DNA from: Verrucomicrobiota bacterium
GTDB taxonomy: Bacteria > Verrucomicrobiota > Verrucomicrobiia > Limisphaerales > JAFGQR01
DNA: 64,000 nt
Direction of reading: 5' to 3'
NCBI GenBank assembly: GCA_016935555.1
Contig: JAFGQR010000011.1
Location: 85,011 to 149,010 of the forward strand
Shown: positions 56,985 to 64,000 of the stretch, in pieces
Layout: every line of letters starts with the position of its first letter
How positions within the stretch are numbered: position 1 is the stretch's first letter
The notes under the pieces: model-generated
The model's input: the letters and a program-made list of their open reading frames with translations, nothing else
What the model was told of the DNA's origin: nothing
The model's database searches: none
Program-made: the position numbers and the translations under genes

Positions 56985-57281
56985 TTAACGGCCCGGCCCA
57001 GCATGCTGTTCCACCAGCCCCGCCCAGCGGGCAAATACCGATGAGCCAATCGCGGCGAGGCTCGACAGGTGCCCGTCCAATTCATGGAGAATGCTGGCAC
57101 CGTTCAATTCATTTTCGGTTAGTTCCTGCCGAAAGGTGTGGACCATGCCCTGGAGAATGGACCGGTTCACCTCGAGGTGAAAGAGCAACCCGTAGGCGTT
57201 TGTGCCGTAGCGAAATGCCTGGCACTCGGTCAGATTGGACCACGCCAGTCCGGGGCCACTTGTGAGGACGCCGTGCGGAAG
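56985..57281 (-). pseudogene. C-terminal relic of a class I glutamine amidotransferase
   Basis: Reading leftward from about 57281, LPHGVLTSGPGLAWSN, ECQAFRYGTNAYGLLFHLEV and a C-terminal helix follow. The QAFRYG-NAYG--FH-EV pattern is the catalytic His/Glu region of GATase1 proteins. The N-terminal half with the nucleophilic Cys is absent. It abuts a piece of subtilase in the opposite orientation. Confidence 0.5.
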
Positions 57282-57284
57282 GAC

Positions 57285-57872
57285 GCGAAGTTTGAATCGA
57301 AGCGTACCGATTTGCAGCGCTGGCACCGCATTGAGATTGGTCCCGGCGTCACTCCCGAGCAAGCCATTGCGGCCTTCAAAGCATTGCCCGAGGTCGAGGT
57401 TGCCGAACCCAACTACCAATATCATCTAGCTGTGTTACCGAATTTACCCGAGAACTCCACCGATCCGGACTATTCCCAGCAATGGCATCTGGCGAACACG
57501 CGTGTCCCGGAAGCGTGGCAATATCTGCGCGACCAGGGAATCAACCCGGGCGGCCGGCGCGACGTCGTCGTGGCGGTGATTGACACGGGGGTGGACTACA
57601 ACCACGCGGACCTGCGAGGCAACCTGTGGATCAATAGCAGCGAAATCCCGGGTAACGGCATTGATGAGGATGGCAATGGGTTCATTGATGACATCCACGG
57701 ATGCAGTGTGGTCTCCGATCCCCGCAGCCATTCGGGCGATCCGATTGATCAGCACGGGCATGGCACGCACGTGGCTGGCATCATCGCGGCCCAAGCCCAC
57801 AACCAGGCCGGCGGTGTCGGGATTGCGTTCAACACCCAGATCATGGCCATTCGCGCGGCGCAAATTGGTGGC
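57285..57872 (+). pseudogene. subtilase fragment lacking the Ser region
   Basis: About 195 residues of an S8 peptidase: a propeptide end (GVTPEQAIAAFKALPEVEVAEPNY), the Asp motif VAVIDTGVDYNHADL and the His motif QHGHGTHVAGIIAA. No Ser motif follows, because the reading changes to unrelated sequence near 57870. The N-terminal signal is also missing. It resembles the intact subtilase at 40.2-42.9 kb (ending GNGIDEDGNGFIDDIHG as in that gene), but is not an exact copy. Confidence 0.65.
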
Positions 57873-58260
57873 CGATGGGCATTACGATTTCCAGTTCCGG
57901 CTGTATGACGCCCCGACCCACGGCTTCGAGACCGTCCCGCCCCGTTTTGATGAGGCGGTGCCGGTGCGCGCCGGACTGTTCCAGGTGGAGCTCGATTCTC
58001 AAACAACCGGCGTGGACCTGACGGAATGCATCGGGCGTGACCGCAACACCCAGGTGATGGTGAATGATACGCTGACCGTCGGCTCCAGCCTGGTGGCGGA
58101 CGCCGGCAATAACCTCACCCTCAGTTGCGCGCAGGACGGGCTATCGTCGGCGGGAAACAAGCTTATCGTGACCAGCGCCGAGGAGTTGGGGCTGGAGTCG
58201 GGTTATGCCTCGATGGTGATGAAAAAGAACGGGGACATCACAATCATGAATAATCCATGA
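57871..58260 (+). pseudogene. chimeric fragment: secreted-protein piece joined to VgrG-like spike end
   Basis: The frame has two parts. Up to about 57996 it reads GHYDFQFRLYDAPTHGF...LFQVELD, the pattern of a repeat domain common in secreted proteins of this phylum. From there on it resembles the end of a VgrG/gp5-type spike (TECIGRDRNTQVMVNDTLTV, SGYASMVMKKNGDITIMNNP). No start or complete domain is present. The stop overlaps the start of the next gene by ATGA, perhaps by chance. Confidence 0.45.
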
Positions 58261-59582
58261 ACACCAAGTTACTCACCCTGGTTCTCGCGCTGCTGGCCTC
58301 CGTGCCGGTCAGGTCGGCCGTCATCGACTGGACCAACACCAGCGGCGGAAACTGGAGCGCCGCTGCCAATTGGAACCCCAACCAGGTGCCGTCCACCAAC
58401 GATACGGCCGTCATCACCAACGACGGGCTTGTCACCTGGCAATCCTACGGGAATCTGGCGATTGGTGGCACGCTCCACAATCGAGCCGGAGCGCTGTTCG
58501 ATGCCGAGGTCAGCAATCGCAACATCACCCGGTCGGGCGATACCGCGCTGTTCATCAATGATGGGGAATTCCGCAAGTCCGTCAGCAGTGGGACCATTCG
58601 TTGTGAGGCAACTTTGTTGAACCGTGGCACGGTGGACAACCAGACCGGCACGCTGACGTTTGCCGGCGGCTCAGCGCTCGATTCCGGGTCCGCCTTCATC
58701 GGCGCCGGAGTGACCCGGCTCGAAGAGGCCACGAATGTTCTGAACGGCGGCCTTTACGCAACCAATCTCGTGCTGGTCAACGGCACGTTGACGGGCACGG
58801 GCCTCATCAGCGGCAAGGTTATCTGGGAATCAGGAACGCTTGCCAGCGGGGCGGTGCTTACCGTCGCCACCGACGGCCATCTCCTCCTCAGCAGTAGCGC
58901 CAACTACACCAGGTTCCTCCAAGGCAACTTGACCAACGCCGGCACGGTGACCTTTGCCTCGCGTTTGGGCGAGTTCAGCGGCTGCGACTACTGCATCCTG
59001 CTTGGGAAAGGCCGGCGGCTGTTGCCTGTTTATGGCGAAACCAGCTTGACCCTCGCCACGGTGGCCGCTTCCGAGCCGGAGGGCGTGTTGTTGCAGGTCA
59101 CGGTGGCGGGTGACGCGCTGGTTTCCTGGCCGGCGGAATTCACCGGCTACCAACTCTACTGGAGCACCAACGCGGGCTGTCGGTTCATCTCCGCGTCCAA
59201 GGTGCCGCAATTGGTGGATCCCACGCGCAACACCCGCCTCTACTCGATGAGCGACCTCGAGGAAGGCGCGCGGTATCTGTTGCGCAACTGGCAGGGCCGC
59301 CCGCCCGCATTCATTGTCACCGAGTGGAAATATCTCTCCCTGACCTCGTTCTTCCGGGCGCTGCAAACCGCTCTCCGCCACTACTACTCCCAGCAGACCT
59401 GGCCGGAGAGCGTGACCGTGCCGGACTTTGTGCCGCCCCCATTGGGTTACGAAACCAACCTGCTCAGCCTGAATGATTGCAACACCTACCTCCGACATTT
59501 CGCTGCCGCGCCCCGCGAATGCGCCGCCCACAGGGGGCGATGCATGGGCCCCCTCAGACCGTGTTCAGGCAAGCGGCCATAA
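58257..59582 (+). CDS. chimeric secreted protein, function unknown
   Basis: This 441-residue frame has a signal peptide (MNTKLLTLVLALLASVPVRS) and a beta-rich N-terminal region with a short motif (NWSAAANWNPNQVPSTNDTA) seen in autotransporter-like passenger proteins, up to about residue 240. The C-terminal 200 residues (SLTSFFRALQTALRHYYSQQ, PPLGYETNLLSLNDC) are unfamiliar and look unrelated to the first part. The last about 20 residues (ECAAHRGRCMGPLRPC) seem out of place and run 18 bases into the end of the convergent CHAD gene. It is probably a fused or decaying gene. Confidence 0.5.
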   Translation: MNTKLLTLVLALLASVPVRSAVIDWTNTSGGNWSAAANWNPNQVPSTNDTAVITNDGLVTWQSYGNLAIGGTLHNRAGALFDAEVSNRNITRSGDTALFINDGEFRKSVSSGTIRCEATLLNRGTVDNQTGTLTFAGGSALDSGSAFIGAGVTRLEEATNVLNGGLYATNLVLVNGTLTGTGLISGKVIWESGTLASGAVLTVATDGHLLLSSSANYTRFLQGNLTNAGTVTFASRLGEFSGCDYCILLGKGRRLLPVYGETSLTLATVAASEPEGVLLQVTVAGDALVSWPAEFTGYQLYWSTNAGCRFISASKVPQLVDPTRNTRLYSMSDLEEGARYLLRNWQGRPPAFIVTEWKYLSLTSFFRALQTALRHYYSQQTWPESVTVPDFVPPPLGYETNLLSLNDCNTYLRHFAAAPRECAAHRGRCMGPLRPCSGKRP

Positions 59583-60440
59583 CCGCAGGAGCCGGTCGGC
59601 GTGCGTCAGGTAGCGCGCGATGCGGCGGGCGTGTTGGCGTTCGATCTCCTGGCGGAAGCGCTGGAGTGCGGGCGCGGTGCGGGCGTGGGTTTTGGCGAAT
59701 TCGTCCAGCGCGCGCTGGAGGACTTCGAGGTCCTGGATGTCGCCCATCATGGTTTGGTAATGGTGCATGGTTTCCAGGCGCCGCGGGGTGATGCCGGGGA
59801 GCAACGGCTGCAGCAGTTCCACAAGGTATCGGAACCGTTTGAAGGCCACGCGGGTGCGATGGATGGTCAGCGGGCGATCCGGATCGACGCGCCGGCGCAA
59901 ATTGAGCACGCGGTTGAAGGCGTGTTGCACGTGGCGTCTCACGATGGCCTCGCCGCGCGTCCGCACCCCGGCGTCGGCCAGGGCCGGGCCGAGGACATCC
60001 CGCAAGGCGGCGACGAGTTCTTTGATGTCACGCCGGCGTGTGCGCCGGATTCTCCGCTTGAGTTCGGCGACGAGGCGTTTTTCGAGCCGTGCCAGGGATT
60101 TGGCAAACGGGCTGATTTCGGGGAATGCGCGGCGGTGGCGATCGACGAAGAGGCGCTGGACCTGGGTATCGCGGAGGCGGGCGGAACTGCGGAACAACTT
60201 CTTCACGGCGTGGCGCAGGTCCTGCAGTGCCCTGACGGTGACGAGGGCGTCGAGCAGGTTCAGGAGCGCCACAAGCCGGCGGGTTTCGACGCGCAGCTGG
60301 TGCACGAGGTCTTCCGAGAAATTCCGCCGGCACCGGTCGAAGGCCTTGCGATACCGCCGCCACCGCTCCTTGAGGACGCGCTCAAGATGCGCGGCCACGT
60401 CCGGCGGGCGGCGGGGCGAGGATTTCCGGGAGAGGGTCAT
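59565..60440 (-). CDS. CHAD-domain protein
   Basis: This 291-residue all-helical protein is rich in Arg and His. The CHAD (conserved histidine alpha-helical domain) features are clear: VHQLRVETRRLVALLNLLD, FRSSARLRDTQVQ and TIHRTRVAFKRFRYLVELL. CHAD proteins bind inorganic polyphosphate and often sit on polyphosphate granules. It is downstream of a Lys/Ala-rich gene in one transcription unit (36-base gap). No adjacent polyphosphate kinase gene is present. Confidence 0.92.
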   Translation of the reverse strand: MTLSRKSSPRRPPDVAAHLERVLKERWRRYRKAFDRCRRNFSEDLVHQLRVETRRLVALLNLLDALVTVRALQDLRHAVKKLFRSSARLRDTQVQRLFVDRHRRAFPEISPFAKSLARLEKRLVAELKRRIRRTRRRDIKELVAALRDVLGPALADAGVRTRGEAIVRRHVQHAFNRVLNLRRRVDPDRPLTIHRTRVAFKRFRYLVELLQPLLPGITPRRLETMHHYQTMMGDIQDLEVLQRALDEFAKTHARTAPALQRFRQEIERQHARRIARYLTHADRLLRLWPLA

Positions 60441-60476
60441 GGAGAGAGCCGAATGCGGGCAGGAGTATTGTGCCCA

Positions 60477-61013
60477 TCAGGAGGCACTCGGGTTGAAGGC
60501 GGAGCCGGAAGGCATGGGTGCGTCCTGCGGCGCGCTCACGGGCTGGTCGCAGGGCCGGTTTGCCTCCGCCAGCGTCGGGGCGGGACGGGGCAGCCGCGGC
60601 ACGCGCGGTCTGGGGCGCGTTGGCGCAACTGGCCTTGGCGGTGGAGACGTGGATTTCCCACGGGCCATCCTGGCGCGCTGGTTGGCGCGGCCCGTGTCCT
60701 TTCGGGTGGTAGCGGATACCGCTTTGGCCTGTGCCCGCTTTGGCGGCCTTGCTTTCCGGGGGGCATGGCTGGCGGCTGCGGCTTTGGCCTTTTGCATCGC
60801 CTTCGATGCGGCAGCCAGCGCTTTCCTGGCTGCCTTGGCCGCCTTGCGGGCGCGCTTGTGTGTCTTCCTGGCGGCTTTGAGTTTTGCTTTGGTTTGGCGC
60901 GCTTTCAGTTTGGCTTCGTGCGCTTCTTCCTCGGCGGCCTTCAGTGCCGATAGCGCCCGGCGAAGTTCCGCGTGGCGGGCTCGGGCGGGGGGCTGGATGT
61001 TTCTGGATTTCAT
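60477..61013 (-). CDS. Lys/Ala-rich histone H1-like protein
   Basis: This 178-residue basic protein is of low complexity. The ATG at 61013 gives MKSRNIQPPARARHAELRRA, and the middle is a run of Lys-Ala helices (KLKARQTKAKLKAARKTHKR, AAKAARKALAAASKAM), then a proline-rich tail. It resembles eukaryotic histone H1 or bacterial PhaF-like tails and could bind DNA or polyphosphate. It is the first gene of the pair with CHAD. Confidence 0.7.
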   Translation of the reverse strand: MKSRNIQPPARARHAELRRALSALKAAEEEAHEAKLKARQTKAKLKAARKTHKRARKAAKAARKALAAASKAMQKAKAAAASHAPRKARPPKRAQAKAVSATTRKDTGRANQRARMARGKSTSPPPRPVAPTRPRPRVPRLPRPAPTLAEANRPCDQPVSAPQDAPMPSGSAFNPSAS

Positions 61014-61146
61014 GGCGACTCCTTTTGGATGGCGGATTGACGGTGCGGCATTCAACGTTGAATGCGGTGATAGTGCGCAGATACTCACCGCTTCATCAAG
61101 CGTGTTCGATGCGCTTTTTCCGTGGGGCCGCATGGGGCGACGGCGC

Positions 61147-61290
61147 TCAGTCGCGGCGCATCGCCCGGCAGAATTCCGTCGTATTGGCTGAAGGCGGGTT
61201 GGTGAGTTGCAGCACGCACTGGTCGGCGATGCGGGTGGCGACGGTTTCCCAAACCACCAGGTCGGTCGAGCGTTCGACGACGGGCGTCAT
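61147..61290 (-). pseudogene. relic of a secreted protein C-terminal module
   Basis: A 47-residue frame reads VVERSTDLVVWETVATRIAD...EFCRAMRR then stop. This is the same S-x-D-L-x-x-W...F-x-R-x module that ends two secreted proteins in this window, but the FYR is changed to FCR. An in-frame stop lies a few codons upstream, so no longer protein is left. Confidence 0.4.
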
Positions 61291-61400
61291 CCCCGGCCGT
61301 CATGCCCAGCAGGATGTTCCGGTCGGCGTGCCGCACGCCGCCGGAGCGGCACATTCTCCGCCTTTGACTCGCCGGTCCGTCTCGAGGTAGGATCGGCGGC

Positions 61401-62786
61401 ATGAACAAAACCACCATGACCCGACGGCGCTTCATCCGGCGCACCACCACCGCCGCCCTGGCCGCCTCGGCCTTTCCAACCCTCGTTCCCGCCTCCGCAC
61501 GCGGGGCCGACGGCGCCCCCGCGCCCAGCAACCGCATCGTGGTGGCGGCCATCGGCGTGGGGCCGCAGGGCAGGGGAGTGATGGCCGGGTTTCTCGCCCA
61601 GGCGGGCGTCCAAGTGGTTGCGGTGTGTGATGTGGCCAAGTTGAATCTCGACCAGGCGGTGAACCAGGTGAACCAGCGGTATCAGAACCGGGACTGCAAG
61701 CCCTACGGCGATTTTCGCGAGGTCCTGGCGCGCGGGGACATTGACGCGGTGTTGATTGCGACGCCTGACCACTGGCATGTGCCGGTGGCCGTGGCGGCCG
61801 CCAAGGCCGGCAAGGACATGTATGTGGAGAAGCCGCTGGGCCTGACGATCGAGGAGGACCAGAGGCTGCGCCAGGTGTGCCGCGAGCACAAGCGCGTCTT
61901 CCAGTTCGGCACCCAGCAGCGGTCAAGCCGGGAATTCCGCCGGGCCTGCGAACTGGTCCGCAACGGCCGGATCGGCAAACTCAAGCAAATCGACGTCTGG
62001 AGCTCGGCCAGCCATCCGGGCGGTTCCACGAAGGCGGCGAAGGTGCCGGCGGGTTTGGATTACGATTTCTGGCTCGGCCCGGCGCCTTACACGCCCTACA
62101 CGGACAACAAGGCGTTTGACAACGTGCCGCCGGGTGGTTGGAAGACATGGTGGTTCAACTACGACTACGCCCTGGGATTCATCGCCGGCTGGGGGGTGCA
62201 CCCGCTGGACATCGCCTACTGGGGGCACCCTGCCATGATGGAGGGTCCGCTCGAGGTCGAAGGCAAGGCGGTCATCCCCACCGAAGGCGCCTGCAACACG
62301 TCGGTCGCGTGGGACGTGGCATTCCGGTTCGCCGACGGGGTGCGGCTTTGGTATCGCGGCACGCGCAACGGGTGCGAGCCCAACGCGATGAACGATTTCA
62401 AGGAGTGGCGCGCCCGGTTTGGGCAGATCCATGACCACGGCACCGCCTTCGAAGGCACCGACGGCTGGGTCCACGTCTTCCGCGGCGGCCTTGTCACCCG
62501 GCCCGAAGCCCTCGCCGAACAGCCGCTTGAACCCTCAGACCGGCCGCTGCCCGTGAGCACCGGCCATACCCGCAATTTCATCGAGGCCGTCCGCAGCCGC
62601 CAGCCCGCCATCTGCCCCGTCGACGACGCGGTCATCGCCGACACGCTGTGCCATCTGAGCGACATCGCCACGCGGGTCGACCGCAAGCTGGTGTGGGACC
62701 CGAAGAAGGAGCAGTTTCTCAACGATGCCGGCGCCAACCGCAGGCTCAAGCTGCGCCCCATGCGCGAGCCGTGGACACTCGGCTAG
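61401..62786 (+). CDS. Tat-exported Gfo/Idh/MocA-family oxidoreductase
   Basis: This 461-residue protein has a twin-arginine signal (TRRRFIRRT then AALAASAFPTLVP), an NAD-binding domain with VAAIGVGPQGRG, VVAVCDVAK and LIATPDHWHVPVA, and the motif VEKPLGLTIEED. The substrate domain includes YDFWLGPAPYTPY and GVHPLDIAYWGHP. It probably oxidises a glycoside in the periplasm. G+C matches the genome average, unlike the homologue at 55.5 kb. Confidence 0.95.
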   Translation: MNKTTMTRRRFIRRTTTAALAASAFPTLVPASARGADGAPAPSNRIVVAAIGVGPQGRGVMAGFLAQAGVQVVAVCDVAKLNLDQAVNQVNQRYQNRDCKPYGDFREVLARGDIDAVLIATPDHWHVPVAVAAAKAGKDMYVEKPLGLTIEEDQRLRQVCREHKRVFQFGTQQRSSREFRRACELVRNGRIGKLKQIDVWSSASHPGGSTKAAKVPAGLDYDFWLGPAPYTPYTDNKAFDNVPPGGWKTWWFNYDYALGFIAGWGVHPLDIAYWGHPAMMEGPLEVEGKAVIPTEGACNTSVAWDVAFRFADGVRLWYRGTRNGCEPNAMNDFKEWRARFGQIHDHGTAFEGTDGWVHVFRGGLVTRPEALAEQPLEPSDRPLPVSTGHTRNFIEAVRSRQPAICPVDDAVIADTLCHLSDIATRVDRKLVWDPKKEQFLNDAGANRRLKLRPMREPWTLG

Positions 62787-62857
62787 AAGCCTCGACGCTT
62801 CAGCGGCATGGGAGATGGATCGAGTTCCGCGAGCTGCGGAAACGTCGAGGATGCTGC

Positions 62858-62876
62858 GCCGCCGCCCCGCGGCGGC
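62858..62876 (+). terminator. GC-rich hairpin after Gfo/Idh/MocA gene
   Basis: GCCGCCGC (62858-62865), loop CCC, GCGGCGGC (62869-62876): an 8-bp perfect stem about 70 bases after the stop codon. Only TTCC follows, so a U-tract is missing; the call depends on position. Confidence 0.35.
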
Positions 62877-62969
62877 TTCCGGTCCTGGGATCGGCTTGCC
62901 CTGTGTCGCACTCCGGGCGCCCCGGCGTTCCGCCCGCCGGCGCCGGATGGCGCTTCCCATGAACCGAAC

Positions 62970-63015
62970 AATTTTCAATCCTCAATTTTCAATTTTCAAT
63001 TTGCAATTGCCAATT
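62970..63015. repeat. A/T-rich short tandem repeat
   Basis: A run built from a repeated AATTTTC unit with variants (AATTTTCAAT, CTCAATTTTC, AATTTGCAATTG, CCAATTA) stands out in the surrounding 70% G+C sequence. It lies in the 400-base gap between the oxidoreductase and the secreted beta-helix gene. It could be a promoter-type upstream element or a slippage-prone site. Confidence 0.6.
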
Positions 63016-63185
63016 ACACACGCCGGTTCATGGCTCCGATGCGCGCAAGCTCTTCCCATAAACCGTTGTTGTTCCGGAGCGGTTGTCGCGCGGGATCAAC
63101 ATCGTGCGCGGACGCGTGGTTCCGTGGTTCGGGGATCGTCGATTTTGGTTGAAGAATTCGCCGGGGGGTGAGTCTATGCATTCCA

Positions 63186-64000
63186 ATGAACCGAACACCT
63201 CGCATGCATTTTCATCATCGGCACGGCATCCTCCGCGGCGTGCTGCTTTCCCTGGTGTGTGTGCCGTGGCTCGGCCTCGGGATCGCAAGCTGCCCCGCGG
63301 CCGCCGAACCCCACGCGGTCGCCCCGGGCTTCCACGTCGCCCCCCGCGGCAACGACCGCTGGTCCGGCACGCAGGCCGCGCCGAACGAGGCTCGGACGGA
63401 CGGGCCGTTTGCGACGCTGGGGCGCGCGCGCGACGCGGTGCGGGCATGGACACGCGCACCCGGGCGCGCGCCCGGGGACGTGGCGATCGTGGGGATTCAG
63501 GGGGGACACTATTTTTTGGGCGAACCCGTGAGGTTCACCCTCGAAGACAGCGCACCGGCCCGGGGACGGATCCGCTATGTGGGCGTCGGGGAGCGGCGGC
63601 CGGTGTTCAGCGGCGGCCGGCGGATCACGGGGTGGAAAGCGGCCTCGCTGAACGGCAGGGCGGTGTGGGCGGCGGAGCTTTCGGAGGTGCGGGAGGGGCG
63701 GTGGTATTTTCGTCAGCTCTGGGTCAATGGCGAGCGGCGACCGCGGGCGCGGCATCCGAACCGGGGCTATTTGGCGGTGGAATCAATTCCGGAGGCGAAG
63801 GCTGGGGTGGCGTGGAGCGAGGGGCAGGCGCAGTTCCGGTTCAAGGCCGCTGATTTGCAGGCCTGGCCCACGGTTGCGCACGGCGAGGTGCGCGTGATGA
63901 ATCGCTGGGTGGAATCGCATCTGCCGGTGGTTCGTGTGGACGAGGCGCAGCGCCTGGTGAATTTTGGCAAGCACAGCGTGTTCAAGCTGGACGCGGGGGA
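63186..64000 (+). CDS. secreted beta-helix-like protein (3' end beyond the window)
   Basis: The frame from ATG 63186 (MNRTPRMHFHHRHGILRGVLL) gives a signal peptide (LLSLVCVPWLGLGIASCPAAA) and then FHVAPRGNDRWSGTQAAPNE with DGPFATLGRARDAVRAW, the opening of a right-handed beta-helix family of surface or polysaccharide-lyase-like proteins. RPVFSGGRRITGWKAA is another landmark. An ATG at 63204 is an alternative start. The rest is outside the window. Confidence 0.8.
   Translation, partial: MNRTPRMHFHHRHGILRGVLLSLVCVPWLGLGIASCPAAAEPHAVAPGFHVAPRGNDRWSGTQAAPNEARTDGPFATLGRARDAVRAWTRAPGRAPGDVAIVGIQGGHYFLGEPVRFTLEDSAPARGRIRYVGVGERRPVFSGGRRITGWKAASLNGRAVWAAELSEVREGRWYFRQLWVNGERRPRARHPNRGYLAVESIPEAKAGVAWSEGQAQFRFKAADLQAWPTVAHGEVRVMNRWVESHLPVVRVDEAQRLVNFGKHSVFKLDAG

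Noticed and set aside
57871..58260. Active contractile injection system
   Set aside because: Only a short VgrG-like end is present, with no sheath, tube or baseplate genes in the window.
1..64000. CRISPR arrays, tRNA or rRNA genes
   Set aside because: No regularly spaced repeats and no cloverleaf or rRNA-like sequence was seen by eye; this is not an exhaustive search.

Overview
The window is about 68-70% G+C over most of its length and codes densely on both strands. Its gene content points to Verrucomicrobiota, most likely a Limisphaerales/Pedosphaera-type lineage. The signs are a short prepilin-like protein with an H-X9-DG motif, a Ser/Cys sulfatase, two Tat-exported Gfo/Idh/MocA oxidoreductases, a GH106 enzyme, a RAYT-type transposase relic, and secreted proteins ending in an S-x-D-L...F-Y-R module. 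The taxonomy is inferred from gene content; no rRNA or tRNA gene was seen. Domain and family calls rest on motifs read by eye, not on database searches.

Layout. 1-6.5 kb is mostly housekeeping: a truncated response regulator, then nusB, a PHP-type phosphoesterase, ftsY and ribD rightward, and a TPR gene with a PHP histidinol-phosphatase-like gene leftward. Upstream of nusB are two overlapping, mutually exclusive terminator-like hairpins. 6.5-18.4 kb holds a secreted glycoside-hydrolase-like protein, a MurQ/GckR-like double-SIS protein, a LuxR-type two-component pair whose upstream regions share a perfect 15-bp inverted sequence, a secreted beta-helix-like protein, a prepilin-like protein and a sulfatase. 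18.4-28.3 kb has a RAYT C-terminal relic with repeats, a 2365-residue protein with about 60 membrane segments, a WD40-like protein and a LysR regulator.

28.6-40.1 kb is a glycan-assembly island. Nine tightly packed or overlapping rightward genes encode two hexapeptide acyltransferases, two paralogous CgeB-like glycosyltransferases, two GT4 glycosyltransferases, a PIG-L deacetylase, and two methyltransferases of different type that share a C-terminal domain. Facing them are a glycoside hydrolase-GT2 fusion and a translationally coupled small membrane protein. Together they could build, acetylate, deacetylate and methylate a surface glycan; the product is unknown.

40.2-54.5 kb carries a secreted subtilase, an orphan SWIM-SNF2 ATPase, a beta-propeller/TPR pair, a copper P-type ATPase and a GH106 alpha-L-rhamnosidase-like enzyme with an inserted LamG domain. 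54.5-61.3 kb is lower in G+C and contains broken genes: pieces resembling rhomboid, glutamine amidotransferase, subtilase and VgrG are joined end to end. Around them are an intact Gfo/Idh/MocA gene, a chimeric secreted protein and a CHAD plus Lys/Ala-rich protein pair. The window ends in a second Gfo/Idh/MocA gene and a truncated secreted beta-helix gene.
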